31,353 nucleotides of DNA from Clostridiales bacterium (GTDB lineage Bacteria > Bacillota > Clostridia > Christensenellales > CAG-138), in assembly GCA_004554165.1 (NCBI GenBank), contig SFNQ01000028.1, forward strand, positions 1-31,353, written 5' to 3'. Below, one piece after another: positions 23,303 through 31,254 of the stretch. A program made the position numbers and the translations under genes. Position 1 is the stretch's first letter. The number at the start of each line of letters is the position of its first letter. The notes under the pieces were generated by a model, which saw only the letters and a list, made by a program, of their open reading frames with translations, did not search any database and was not told the origin of the DNA.

Positions 23303-24396
23303 TGTTACAGTCTGTTAAGCGCGCGTTCCTGCGGTTTCGGCGGACGTCTGCCTTCGCGGGCTTCATCCTTTTCCTGATTGCGCTGGCGCTGAACGCCGCG
23401 CTGCAGGGGCCCGCGTCGTTTTTCAGCATCAAAAGCATCAATACGCTTTTTGCCAAGAACACGCCCTTCATTCTCGTCGCCATTTCGCAAAGCCTCCTGC
23501 TGCTTGCGGGAACAATGGATGTTTCCTGCGGCGTTCAGGTTGCGCTTGTCAATGTTGTGATTATTATGACCGGGCAGGAATGGGGGCTTCCCTTTGGCGT
23601 TTGCTGCCTGCTGGGCATTGGCGCCGCGGTACTGGCTTCGATCGCCTGCTGGGTCTGCTGCTCTGTGTTCCGTCTGCCGGCGCTCCTTGCCAGCTATGCT
23701 CTGACCTATGTTATCAAGGGCGTCAACGTGCTGATTATGGACGTGCCGCAGGGCAAGGTGGACAAGGTGTTCTACAAGGCGTATGATTCCCAGATTTTCG
23801 GCATCATCCCGGTGTCGCTGCTTGCAATCGTATTGGTATTGCTGCTCTGGCTTTATGTCAAGCGAACAAAGTTTGGTTCGCATATCTACGCTGTGGGCGC
23901 CAATCCGCGCAATGCCTTTGCCGCCGGCATCAGCCCCATGGCAGTTCAGTTTAAGGCCTTTTTGCTCAAGGGCATCATCGTGGGGATCGCGGGCGTTTGC
24001 ATTACGCTCATGATCGCCTCCGGTAATCCCCTTCAGGCGGAGGACTACGGCATCCGCTCCCTGTCCGCCTGTATCATCGGCGGTCTGGGCTTTGGCGGCT
24101 GGGGCTCCGTCTCCTGCGCGGTATTCGGCTCCAGCTTCTTTGTGCTGATTCAGAATTCCGTTTACTACTTCTTCTCGCTGCTTGTGAAGCTCTTCCCGGG
24201 CTTTTCGGTTACGAGCTACTGGCAGAATTTCGTATCGGACGTTATCATTTTCCTCGGGCTGCTGATGACCATCGTTACCGCCAAGGGACAGCGCGAAGCG
24301 CTCAAGCAGGGCATTGTGCGCCAGTTCCGGCGCAGCGATCGCCTGTATGATCAGCCGGCCAGGGATGGCAAGGAGGGCGACGGCAATGAAAAATAA
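23302..24396 (+). CDS. Sugar ABC transporter permease (RbsC/BPL family), first of a pair
   Basis: A 364-residue inner-membrane permease with about 9-10 hydrophobic segments. Family marks are LLLLAGTMDVSCG (RbsC-type 'GgiDLSvG' position, degenerate here), YAVGANPRNAFAAGIS (the cytoplasmic coupling loop, G.N..AA..sGI) and IIGGLGFGG. It should form half of the channel of a ribose/galactose-type importer. The start ATG 23302 has AAGGAGGTG upstream. It overlaps the second permease gene by 11 bases. No ATP-binding subunit or periplasmic-type binding protein is encoded in the window, so it must use subunits made elsewhere. Confidence 0.88.
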   Translation: MLQSVKRAFLRFRRTSAFAGFILFLIALALNAALQGPASFFSIKSINTLFAKNTPFILVAISQSLLLLAGTMDVSCGVQVALVNVVIIMTGQEWGLPFGVCCLLGIGAAVLASIACWVCCSVFRLPALLASYALTYVIKGVNVLIMDVPQGKVDKVFYKAYDSQIFGIIPVSLLAIVLVLLLWLYVKRTKFGSHIYAVGANPRNAFAAGISPMAVQFKAFLLKGIIVGIAGVCITLMIASGNPLQAEDYGIRSLSACIIGGLGFGGWGSVSCAVFGSSFFVLIQNSVYYFFSLLVKLFPGFSVTSYWQNFVSDVIIFLGLLMTIVTAKGQREALKQGIVRQFRRSDRLYDQPARDGKEGDGNEK

Positions 24397-25378
24397 CCTG
24401 ACTGCCCAGCTGTCGTTTGGACAGCGCATGAAGATGTTCATCCAGAAGAGCCCGGCGCGCATGGCGTTTATTATCGCGGCGATTCTCTATCTGATTACGA
24501 TCATCATTTCGCCGGCATCGCTCAACGCCAGCGCAATCGGCTCCATCATCATGCTGACGCTGCTTTTGAGCTTTGCGTCCGCAGGCCAGACCATTGTGCT
24601 GATTGGCGGGGGCATGGACTTTGGCGTGGGCGCGGTGATGTCGTCGGCGGCTATTTTGACGACAACCATCATGAACAGCCAGAATGGGCATTTTGTTGAG
24701 CTTCTGGTGGTTGCGCTTGCCATGGGCGCTGCCGTCGGCCTGCTCAACGGCGTATGCTCCGTCAAGATCGGCCTGCCGCCCATGATCGTTACGATGGCCA
24801 TTTCCAACGTGGTCACCCGCATGCAGTATGTGCTTACCCAGGGAAGCCCCATGGGCTATGCTCCGCCTGCGTTTATCTCCTCAGTGACTTCGCGCCTGTT
24901 TGGGCTGAAATTTCTTCCGTCCATTGTACTTTACGCGCTGATTATTTTCCCGCTTGTATTCTTCCTGCTCAACCGCTCCCGCTTTGGAAAGCAGGTTTAT
25001 CTTGTGGGAAACAACCCGGTCGCGGCGCGGCTCAACGGTATCAACGTGAGCCGGGTGCAGATTCTGACCTATGTGTTTTCCGGCATGTTTGCGGCCTTTG
25101 CGGGCATGCTGGGAGCGGCGTACATGAATGCGGCGCGCTGCCAGATCTTTGATGAATACGCATATAACTCCCTCATCGCGGTCATCATTGGCGGTACCGC
25201 CTTCTCCGGCGGCGTCGGCACCTATACGGGAAGCATTGCCGGTTCGCTGGTGATGGTCGTGCTCAGCAACGTCCTTACGGCGATGGGACTGGCGCAGCCC
25301 ATGCGCAACATCTTTATGGGCCTGATTATGATATTGCTCCTGATCCTCTATAACCGGGAGAAGAAGGTACGGCAGTAA
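24386..25378 (+). CDS. Sugar ABC transporter permease (RbsC/BPL family), second of a pair
   Basis: A 330-residue partner permease. It shows IVLIGGGMDFGVGAVM (the RbsC GGIDLSVG-type motif), VYLVGNNPVAARLNGINV (the coupling loop) and AVIIGGTAFSGGVGTYTGS. It differs enough from the first permease for the pair to form a heterodimer, as in LsrC/LsrD. The start is ATG 24386, with AAGGAGGG 8 nt upstream, inside the end of the first permease gene. It is the last gene of the glycyl-radical operon; a terminator follows within 65 bp. Confidence 0.89.
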   Translation: MKNNLTAQLSFGQRMKMFIQKSPARMAFIIAAILYLITIIISPASLNASAIGSIIMLTLLLSFASAGQTIVLIGGGMDFGVGAVMSSAAILTTTIMNSQNGHFVELLVVALAMGAAVGLLNGVCSVKIGLPPMIVTMAISNVVTRMQYVLTQGSPMGYAPPAFISSVTSRLFGLKFLPSIVLYALIIFPLVFFLLNRSRFGKQVYLVGNNPVAARLNGINVSRVQILTYVFSGMFAAFAGMLGAAYMNAARCQIFDEYAYNSLIAVIIGGTAFSGGVGTYTGSIAGSLVMVVLSNVLTAMGLAQPMRNIFMGLIMILLLILYNREKKVRQ

Positions 25379-25403
25379 AGAATCGGAGAATTCATTGACC
25401 CTG

Positions 25404-25441
25404 GGAACCGGCGCAGGCAAGGCCCTGTACCGGTTCCTTTT
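25404..25441 (+). terminator. Intrinsic terminator of the glycyl-radical operon
   Basis: GGAACCGG (25404-25411) pairs with CCGGTTCC (25430-25437). A second short stem continues after one mismatch, and TTTT follows at 25438-25441. It lies between the second permease and the MFS gene. Confidence 0.7.
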
Positions 25442-25466
25442 CAGAAATGGGAGACCGGGAGGAGTT

Positions 25467-26651
25467 ATGGAAAACCGTGAAGCCGTACGCTTGACAAAGC
25501 GAGTGACCGCCGCCATTCTGGTGGTTTCCTTTGCCTATGCTTTTGTCAACTCTCTGACCAGCGTACTGGTCAACGAGATCATCGATGCTTTTTCTCTGGC
25601 GGGCGCAGCGCAGGGGCTTTTGAGCAGCATGCTCAGCATGGGCCTGATGCTGGCGCTGCTGGCTACGCCGGCGCTTCAGGGCCGGATTCAAAAGATGACC
25701 ATGGTGCTGCTCTCCGGATTGCTGCAGGCCGCTATGCTTCTGCTCTCCGGCGCGGCCCCCGCGTTCGCTTTTTTTGCACCGGCCATCGTTCTGCTGGGTG
25801 TCGGCTGCGGCTGGCTCGATACTTACATCAATTCCTGCATGGTGGATGTGCATCCGACGGACAGTCCCAAGTACCTTGGCCTGCTGCATGGGGTTTTCGG
25901 CATCGGCAGTCTCCTTGCTCCGCTTGCGATCCAGTGGCTGCTGCTCTCCATGCGCTGGCGCGGCGTACATTTTGCCGTTGCCGGGCTTACGCTGCTGGCC
26001 ATGCTGCTGATTGCCCTGGTTCGCCGTGATATTCGGGCTGCGGGCGGACTTGCGCAGACGCAGGAGGCACGTCTGTCTTTTCGCCAGCTAGGGGCTTATC
26101 TGAAGGGTGGACGCAATCTTCTTCTGCTGGGCTGCGGCGCTGTGACCTCCATGGTTCAGACGGGTGTGCTCTGCTGGATCGCCCGCTACATGCTTGTGGA
26201 GCACAATGCCGCCGCGCTTGGCGCAAGCTGCCTGACCATCTTCTGGGTTGCGGCAACGGTCAACCGCTTTCTTGCGCCAAGGCTGCGGGTCAAACCGCTG
26301 GTCATGGTGGCGTTGGGTTCCCTGCTTTGCGGACTGTTCCTGCTTGCCGGCATCTGGAGCGGCAGTGCGGTGGTAATGTGCGTCGCAGTAGGACTGGTTG
26401 GGCTGGCTTCGGGACATTTTCAGCCCATGCTGATCTCAGAGTGCGCCGCAGGATATCGCGGCAACACGACGCTGACGACCTCTGCGCTGATGATTGCTAT
26501 GGGCCTTGGCCGGGTTGCCGTGCCCCTCGTCATGGCGGCGATTTCCGATGCAGTATCCATGCAGGCTGGCATGTCGGTTCCCGTTGCTGCGGCAATGCTG
26601 TCCCTGCTGCTGAGCCTGTGCGCCCTGCGTGTGAAGCCGGCTGCGGATTGA
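25467..26651 (+). CDS. MFS transporter, sugar-type (FucP-like)
   Basis: A 394-residue major facilitator with about 12 membrane segments. The segment YLGLLHGVFGIGSLLAP in the fourth/fifth-helix region resembles the NxxH/GxGxxxxP signature of fucose- or glucose-type sugar permeases, and CGWLDTYINSC precedes it where FucP relatives carry a D and N important for sugar binding. The start is ATG 25467, with GGGAGG a little close (4-5 nt). An upstream frame extension back to 25395 has no binding site. It lies after the operon terminator, so it is either read through or has a promoter I cannot see. It may be the uptake or export route for the same pathway. Substrate unknown. Confidence 0.82.
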   Translation: MENREAVRLTKRVTAAILVVSFAYAFVNSLTSVLVNEIIDAFSLAGAAQGLLSSMLSMGLMLALLATPALQGRIQKMTMVLLSGLLQAAMLLLSGAAPAFAFFAPAIVLLGVGCGWLDTYINSCMVDVHPTDSPKYLGLLHGVFGIGSLLAPLAIQWLLLSMRWRGVHFAVAGLTLLAMLLIALVRRDIRAAGGLAQTQEARLSFRQLGAYLKGGRNLLLLGCGAVTSMVQTGVLCWIARYMLVEHNAAALGASCLTIFWVAATVNRFLAPRLRVKPLVMVALGSLLCGLFLLAGIWSGSAVVMCVAVGLVGLASGHFQPMLISECAAGYRGNTTLTTSALMIAMGLGRVAVPLVMAAISDAVSMQAGMSVPVAAAMLSLLLSLCALRVKPAAD

Positions 26652-26665
26652 CCTGTCGCACAAAA

Positions 26666-26701
26666 CCAAGCGCCGCAGGGCAGCTGCCCTGCGGCGCTTG
26701 G
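26666..26701. terminator. Perfect 36-bp palindrome after the MFS gene
   Basis: Bases 26666-26683 are exactly reverse-complementary to 26684-26701 (arm CCAAGCGCCGCAGGGCAG). It lies 14 bp past the MFS stop. There is no T-run on either side, so if it terminates transcription it does so without a U-tract; a stabilising 3' hairpin is equally possible. Confidence 0.6.
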
Positions 26702-26970
26702 CGCAACAGAGAATAAAGCCCGAAACAAGAATTCCAAGGAGATTCCGTTTCGTCCCGCATACAGCCTGATCCAAAGCGTTCTCCCCTTGATGACGCCGTT
26801 TTGCCGGTTTGCTGCCTGCCGGAAACGGACTGAGCGAGTGAGGGGGGAAAGTACGAGCCGGCAACGACCTTGGAAGCAGACGCCTCCCCGGAAACGACAA
26901 GCGCCCCGGAGGCGGCGGGCAACCGCATGCACCATCCCGTAACCTGCGATGTGATTGACGAAGCCGGCAG
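26702..26970. other. Intergenic region without a recognisable gene
   Basis: I see no supported gene, RNA or repeat in this stretch. Short open frames on both strands lack binding sites and resemble no protein I know. Confidence 0.5.
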
Positions 26971-26999
26971 TTTACTGGAAAGGCGGTCCATGCTATACT
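26971..26999 (+). promoter_or_regulatory. Sigma-A promoter for the SDR/membrane-protein unit
   Basis: -35 TTTACT (26971-26976), 17-bp spacer, -10 TATACT (26994-26999). The leader is about 40 nt and ends in AGGAGG, 8 nt from ATG 27045. Confidence 0.65.
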
Positions 27000-27044
27000 G
27001 TTGCTGTCAAAGCAAGGCAGATAATGCCGGAGGAGGGGCGGGGC

Positions 27045-27956
27045 ATGCAGGTATTGATCACCGGGCTGACCGGAAAAACCGGACGATGCTTTCTTTCCGA
27101 GCTCATGCAACGCGGGACGCAGGGGAATTGTTTCCGCGCGCTTGTGAGAAGCTCGAGCGATACGCGCGCAATCGAGGAAAGCGGTCTGGCGATTGCGCTT
27201 TGCAGGGGCGATCTCGACAGCGCGGAGGATCTCAAACGGGCAATGCAGGGCGTGGACACCGTGCTGCACATCGCGGGCGTACACAAGTCGCTCCCCGTTG
27301 TGCAGGCGGCGCTGGATGCCGGCGCGCGTTGGCTTATCCTCGTACATACCACCGGCATCTATTCAAAGTATAAGCAGGCGGGGGAGGCATACCGGCAGAT
27401 CGAGTGGCAGATCGAGGCCATGCTGGAGGGGACGGGCGTTTCCCTAACGCTGCTGCGGCCCACCATGATCTATGGGGGACCTGACGATAAGAATCTTTCG
27501 ATCTTCATCCGCATGGTGGACAGGCTTCGGCTTTTCCCGCTTGTGTCTGGCGGACACTTTGCGCTCCAGCCTGTGCATCGGAAGGATCTTGGACGTGCGT
27601 ACTATGACGTGCTCTGCCACCCGGAGACGACCAAAGGCCGGAACTATGACCTGTCCGGCGCATACCCGATCGATCTCATCGATCTGCTGCGGATCATCGC
27701 GGACGGGCTCGGGAAGAAAACCCGCTTCTTCTCCGTTCCGTTTTTTCTCGCTTATGGCGGGGCCTGGCTGCTGTATTTGCTGACGCTCACAAGGATCGAC
27801 CTTCGGGAGAAGGTGCAGCGCCTTGTGGAGCCACGGGCCTACGGGCATGAGGCCGCCGCAAGGGACTTTGGCTATCAGCCCATGGATTTTGAAGCAGGCC
27901 TGCGGCAGGAGGTCGCGGAATGCCAAAGAGCATGGGAAGAAGAACGTCGAATCTGA
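27045..27956 (+). CDS. NAD(P)-binding short-chain dehydrogenase/epimerase-like protein (atypical SDR)
   Basis: A 303-residue Rossmann protein. The N-terminus MQVLITGLTGKTG gives the TGxxGxxG nucleotide loop of extended/atypical SDRs. RGDLDSAEDLKRAM and GVDTVLHIAG follow as in NmrA or UDP-sugar-epimerase relatives, and LRPTMIYGG is the RPxxxYG motif near the substrate site. The classical YxxxK catalytic pair is not clear; HTTGIYSKYKQAG is the nearest candidate. It may be a nucleotide-sugar epimerase or a redox-sensing protein. The start ATG 27045 has AGGAGG 8 nt upstream. The membrane protein gene follows after 21 bp, so they form one operon and may share a cell-surface glycan role. Confidence 0.8.
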   Translation: MQVLITGLTGKTGRCFLSELMQRGTQGNCFRALVRSSSDTRAIEESGLAIALCRGDLDSAEDLKRAMQGVDTVLHIAGVHKSLPVVQAALDAGARWLILVHTTGIYSKYKQAGEAYRQIEWQIEAMLEGTGVSLTLLRPTMIYGGPDDKNLSIFIRMVDRLRLFPLVSGGHFALQPVHRKDLGRAYYDVLCHPETTKGRNYDLSGAYPIDLIDLLRIIADGLGKKTRFFSVPFFLAYGGAWLLYLLTLTRIDLREKVQRLVEPRAYGHEAAARDFGYQPMDFEAGLRQEVAECQRAWEEERRI

Positions 27957-27977
27957 TTTGAATACAGGGGGACACAG

Positions 27978-29867
27978 ATGATAGGGCTGCTGCTTTTACT
28001 CCTGCTTCTGCTGCTTGCGGGATGGTTCTTCCATTGTGCGCTCCGGTTGCGCATGGCCAGGAGCCTGCCCATGACGATGTGTGGAATCGTGGCTCTTTTG
28101 TACCTGTTTGCACTTGCGGGACAGCTCCGCACGGGCGTTGTCGCGGTGAGCCTGCTGCTGCTTTTGATGGGCGGCTACGCTTTTGTCCAAACCCTGCGGC
28201 GTCGTGCGTGGAAGGAAACGGCGGCGCTTCTGCTCTGCCCGGAATGTGTGCTGTTCCTTCTCACGTTTTTTGCGATACTGTATGTGGACTACGGCCGCGT
28301 GGCCGACTCCTGGGACGATTTTTCACACTGGGCGGACACTGTGAAGCTCATGTTCGCCCACGACGCGCTGCCGACGGTCGCCATGGGCGCACAGTTTCCG
28401 TCCTATCCGCCCGCCATGGCGCTCCTGCAGTATTTTGTCCAGCGGCTCGGGAGCGGCGGCCCTTTTACAGAATGGAAGCTATATGCAGCCTACCATCTGT
28501 TCGCCGTATCGCTCCTGCTGCCCGCGCTGGCCGGCCTTCGCTGGCGCGATGGCATCCTGCGCATACTTGCCGCGGCGGCCCTGCTGCTGATGCTGCCTGT
28601 GACGCTATTCCATGACCCCATTGGCGGGCTTTCCATCGATTGCTTTCTGGGGCTGCTCTTTGGCGCGGCGCTGTTTTTCTGCTATGACCTGAAGGAGAAG
28701 CGCGGCGCGGACATCGCCCGCTTTGCGCTGCTGCTGTTTGTACTCGTGCTCTCAAAGGATGTCGGCCTGCTCTTTGCCTGCCTGTCGCTGCTTGCGCTTG
28801 CTGTGGACTTCTTCTGCTTTCAAACGATGGCTGCCCGGGGCAAGGTGCTTCGGACGCGGTGGGCGCGGCGGATTTGTTCCGTCGGTCTGCCCGCGCTTTC
28901 GGTTGCTTTTGCAAGGATTTCCTGGAGCAGCTTTCTGCTGCAGGTCGGTTCCGCTGCGGGAGGCGGCGACGCGATAGCGAGCGGCGTCCGCCAGGCACTG
29001 GCGGATCCGGCCAGGCCTTATGTGCCGGTAATCAAAAACTATCTGCGGGAGCTGTTCTCGTTTACGCAGCGTGTGGGTACGCTGAAGATCAGCTTTTTTG
29101 CTTTCGCGCTGTTTCTGACGGCGCTTGTCGTGCTGCTCCTGCGGGAAAGCGGAGCGCCGGGACCGGAGAACAAAAGGAAGCGTGCCGTGATTTGGATCGC
29201 GCTTGCTTCAACTGCTGTCTATGTGGCAAGCCTGTTGCTGCTATACGTTTCCTGGTCGGTCTACTCGCCCTATGAGGCGGCGCAGCTTTCGAGCTTTGAC
29301 CGCTATTTGAACGCGGGCTTTTTGGCGCTTCTCGCGCTGCTCTCAATGGTATGGTTCTCCCGCGTGACGGAACCGGGGGTGGGGAAACGCGCTGCGGCGC
29401 TGCTGCTTGTGCTTTTCCTGCTCTTAATGCCGCTGCCGGAGCTTAAGGAGCTTGCAACGCGCAAGGTCGTGCGGGAGTCCGAAAACAAACGCGCTCCGTA
29501 TGCCTCGGCTGTCGCTGCGCTGGAGTCCAGCGGCGCTTCACCGGACGCGCGGCTGCTCGTTATCGCGCAGGATACAGCGGGGCTTGAATACCAGACCATG
29601 CGCTACTGCCTGCATCCCAAATGGAAGCTCAACGGATCGGTTTGGAGCTTCCGCGAGCCTGGGGATACGAACAATATCTGGACGACCTACTGTGCTGTAG
29701 CTGACATGCCGGCATACCTGCTGGAGCGTTTTGACGGCGTGTATCTGTTCCAGCTCGACGATTATTTCCTCACGCACTATGAAAACGTCTTTGCTCCTGG
29801 CACGGAAATCCGGGAGGGACGCTGGTATTGGGTGCGCCCGGACGGCCTGCTCGAAGCGGCGGATTAA
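27978..29867 (+). CDS. Polytopic membrane protein, probably GT-C-type glycosyltransferase
   Basis: A 629-residue protein with about 11-13 hydrophobic segments, the first an almost pure Leu stretch at 3-12. The first large external loop holds DSWDDFSHW (D112, D113) and SYPPAMALLQY, which resemble the acidic loop and aromatic-Pro motif of GT-C glycosyltransferases (ArnT/PMT/GT39 relatives) that use lipid-linked sugars. A soluble C-terminal domain of roughly 130 residues faces outside. I do not recognise the exact family. The start ATG 27978 has AGGGGGA upstream. It is cotranscribed with the SDR gene, which could supply or modify the sugar. A surface-polysaccharide or teichoic-acid decoration role is a reasonable guess. 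Confidence 0.7.
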   Translation: MIGLLLLLLLLLLAGWFFHCALRLRMARSLPMTMCGIVALLYLFALAGQLRTGVVAVSLLLLLMGGYAFVQTLRRRAWKETAALLLCPECVLFLLTFFAILYVDYGRVADSWDDFSHWADTVKLMFAHDALPTVAMGAQFPSYPPAMALLQYFVQRLGSGGPFTEWKLYAAYHLFAVSLLLPALAGLRWRDGILRILAAAALLLMLPVTLFHDPIGGLSIDCFLGLLFGAALFFCYDLKEKRGADIARFALLLFVLVLSKDVGLLFACLSLLALAVDFFCFQTMAARGKVLRTRWARRICSVGLPALSVAFARISWSSFLLQVGSAAGGGDAIASGVRQALADPARPYVPVIKNYLRELFSFTQRVGTLKISFFAFALFLTALVVLLLRESGAPGPENKRKRAVIWIALASTAVYVASLLLLYVSWSVYSPYEAAQLSSFDRYLNAGFLALLALLSMVWFSRVTEPGVGKRAAALLLVLFLLLMPLPELKELATRKVVRESENKRAPYASAVAALESSGASPDARLLVIAQDTAGLEYQTMRYCLHPKWKLNGSVWSFREPGDTNNIWTTYCAVADMPAYLLERFDGVYLFQLDDYFLTHYENVFAPGTEIREGRWYWVRPDGLLEAAD

Positions 29868-30176
29868 ATAAACCATGTTCGGTAAGACCATGCGGGAACA
29901 GCGGCCGAATGGTTTCCGGCCTGATGCAAATGGCTGGCAGGGCGGTGCGGGCAATTGCCGATGGAGAGCGGAGGAGAAAGGGAATTTCCGCAAGAAATAC
30001 CGGAAGGGTGAGAACACGTTTTGCCGCTTTTCCCTCGCAATGCGCTGAGAACGCTGTCAACTTTTTCCGTCAGAAATACAATTTTAGGCTATCATTATTC
30101 GCTCGAATCGTGTACAATACAGATATAACTGGTAATTTTGAGCATGGAGTAACAGATTACAGACGAGAGGTATACT
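29868..30176. other. Intergenic region before cheV
   Basis: It holds no recognisable gene. A TACAAT at 30113-30118 could be a -10, but no fitting -35 lies 16-18 bp upstream, and I see no sigma-28 chemotaxis promoter (TAAA-N15-GCCGATAA type). The ribosome binding site AGAGG sits about 7 nt before the cheV start. Confidence 0.4.
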
Positions 30177-31115
30177 ATGAACAATCTGAACCAGACAGAA
30201 ATCCTGCTGGAGTCCGGCACAAACGAATTTGAAATCATGGAGTTTACCATTGACGGTCAGATTTTTGGCATCAACGTTGCAAAGGTGCTGGAAATCATGA
30301 AATACCGCGAAATCAAGCCCATGCAGAATGCACATCCGGTGGTAGAAGGTATTTTTAAACCCCGCGATGCCGTCATTACCGTGATCGATCTTGCAAAATA
30401 TCTCGGCCTTGCGCCGTCTGCCGATACCAGCCACGATATTTTTATTATCACCAATTTCAATTCCCATAACTTTGCCTTCCATGTCCACTCGGTCGTGGGG
30501 ATCAACCGCATCTCCTGGCGCAATATTCAGAAGCCTGACCAGGTAATTTACGGCGGAAACGAGGGCGGGGCAACGGGCATCGCGGAATATGAGGACAGGC
30601 TCATTACCATTCTGGATTTTGAAAAAATCGTTTCGGAAATTTCGCCCGAGATTGGCCTCAAGGTAAAGGATATCGATGCGCTTGAGGGGCGGATGCGCAG
30701 CGAAAAGCGGATTCTGATTGCGGAGGATTCCATGCTGCTGTCCAAACTGATTACCGAATGCCTCCATCGCGCGGGCTATGTGAATACCGTTAAGGTGGAC
30801 AACGGGCAGGAGGCCTGGGACTATCTTTGCGAGGCGAAGGACAGCGGCGATCCGCTTGAGGATCATGTCGATCTGGTTGTGACCGATATCGAGATGCCCC
30901 AGATGGACGGACATCGTTTGACAAAGCTGATCAAAGAGGACGCAACGCTCAAAAAACTCCCCGTGATCCTGTTCTCCTCGCTGATCAACGAAGCAATGCG
31001 GGTTAAGGGCGAGCAGCTTGGCGCAGACGCGCAGATCAGCAAGCCCGAAATTGCGGGCCTGGTTTCCCTGATCGATCAGTTGCTGGAAAAGAAGGAACAG
31101 GAGCAATCGGCTTAA
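30177..31115 (+). CDS. cheV: Chemotaxis coupling protein CheV (CheW-receiver fusion)
   Basis: A 312-residue cytoplasmic protein. The N-terminal CheW-like domain (about 10-160) couples chemoreceptors to the CheA kinase. The C-terminal receiver domain (about 176-305) has acidic E183-D184, phosphoacceptor D237 (VVTDIEMPQMDG), S267 and K289 (ISKPE), so it can be phosphorylated by CheA and used for adaptation. All key receiver residues are present. Start ATG 30177. It is a single-gene unit closed by an intrinsic terminator, with no other chemotaxis gene in the window, which is common for cheV. It implies that the host has a receptor/CheA system and is motile or was recently. Confidence 0.93.
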   Translation: MNNLNQTEILLESGTNEFEIMEFTIDGQIFGINVAKVLEIMKYREIKPMQNAHPVVEGIFKPRDAVITVIDLAKYLGLAPSADTSHDIFIITNFNSHNFAFHVHSVVGINRISWRNIQKPDQVIYGGNEGGATGIAEYEDRLITILDFEKIVSEISPEIGLKVKDIDALEGRMRSEKRILIAEDSMLLSKLITECLHRAGYVNTVKVDNGQEAWDYLCEAKDSGDPLEDHVDLVVTDIEMPQMDGHRLTKLIKEDATLKKLPVILFSSLINEAMRVKGEQLGADAQISKPEIAGLVSLIDQLLEKKEQEQSA

Positions 31116-31150
31116 TTCGCCGTTTTCGTGTTGAACATGCCGCGATTTTT

Positions 31151-31185
31151 GCGCTTCCGCCCGGATATGGAGCGGAAGCGCTTTT
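31151..31185 (+). terminator. Intrinsic terminator of cheV
   Basis: GCGCTTCCGC (31151-31160) pairs perfectly with GCGGAAGCGC (31172-31181) around an 11-nt loop and is followed by TTTT, 35 bp after the cheV stop. Confidence 0.85.
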
Positions 31186-31254
31186 CGATTGCAAAGGGCC
31201 GTCCGCGCTTCGCAGTGGCTTCGACCGCGGTTTTGCCGTATTCGGAATTCGTCC

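Noticed and set aside
30061..30176. Sigma-28 (flagellar/chemotaxis) promoter before cheV
   Set aside because: No TAAA and GCCGATAA-like boxes with proper spacing were found; only an isolated TACAAT.
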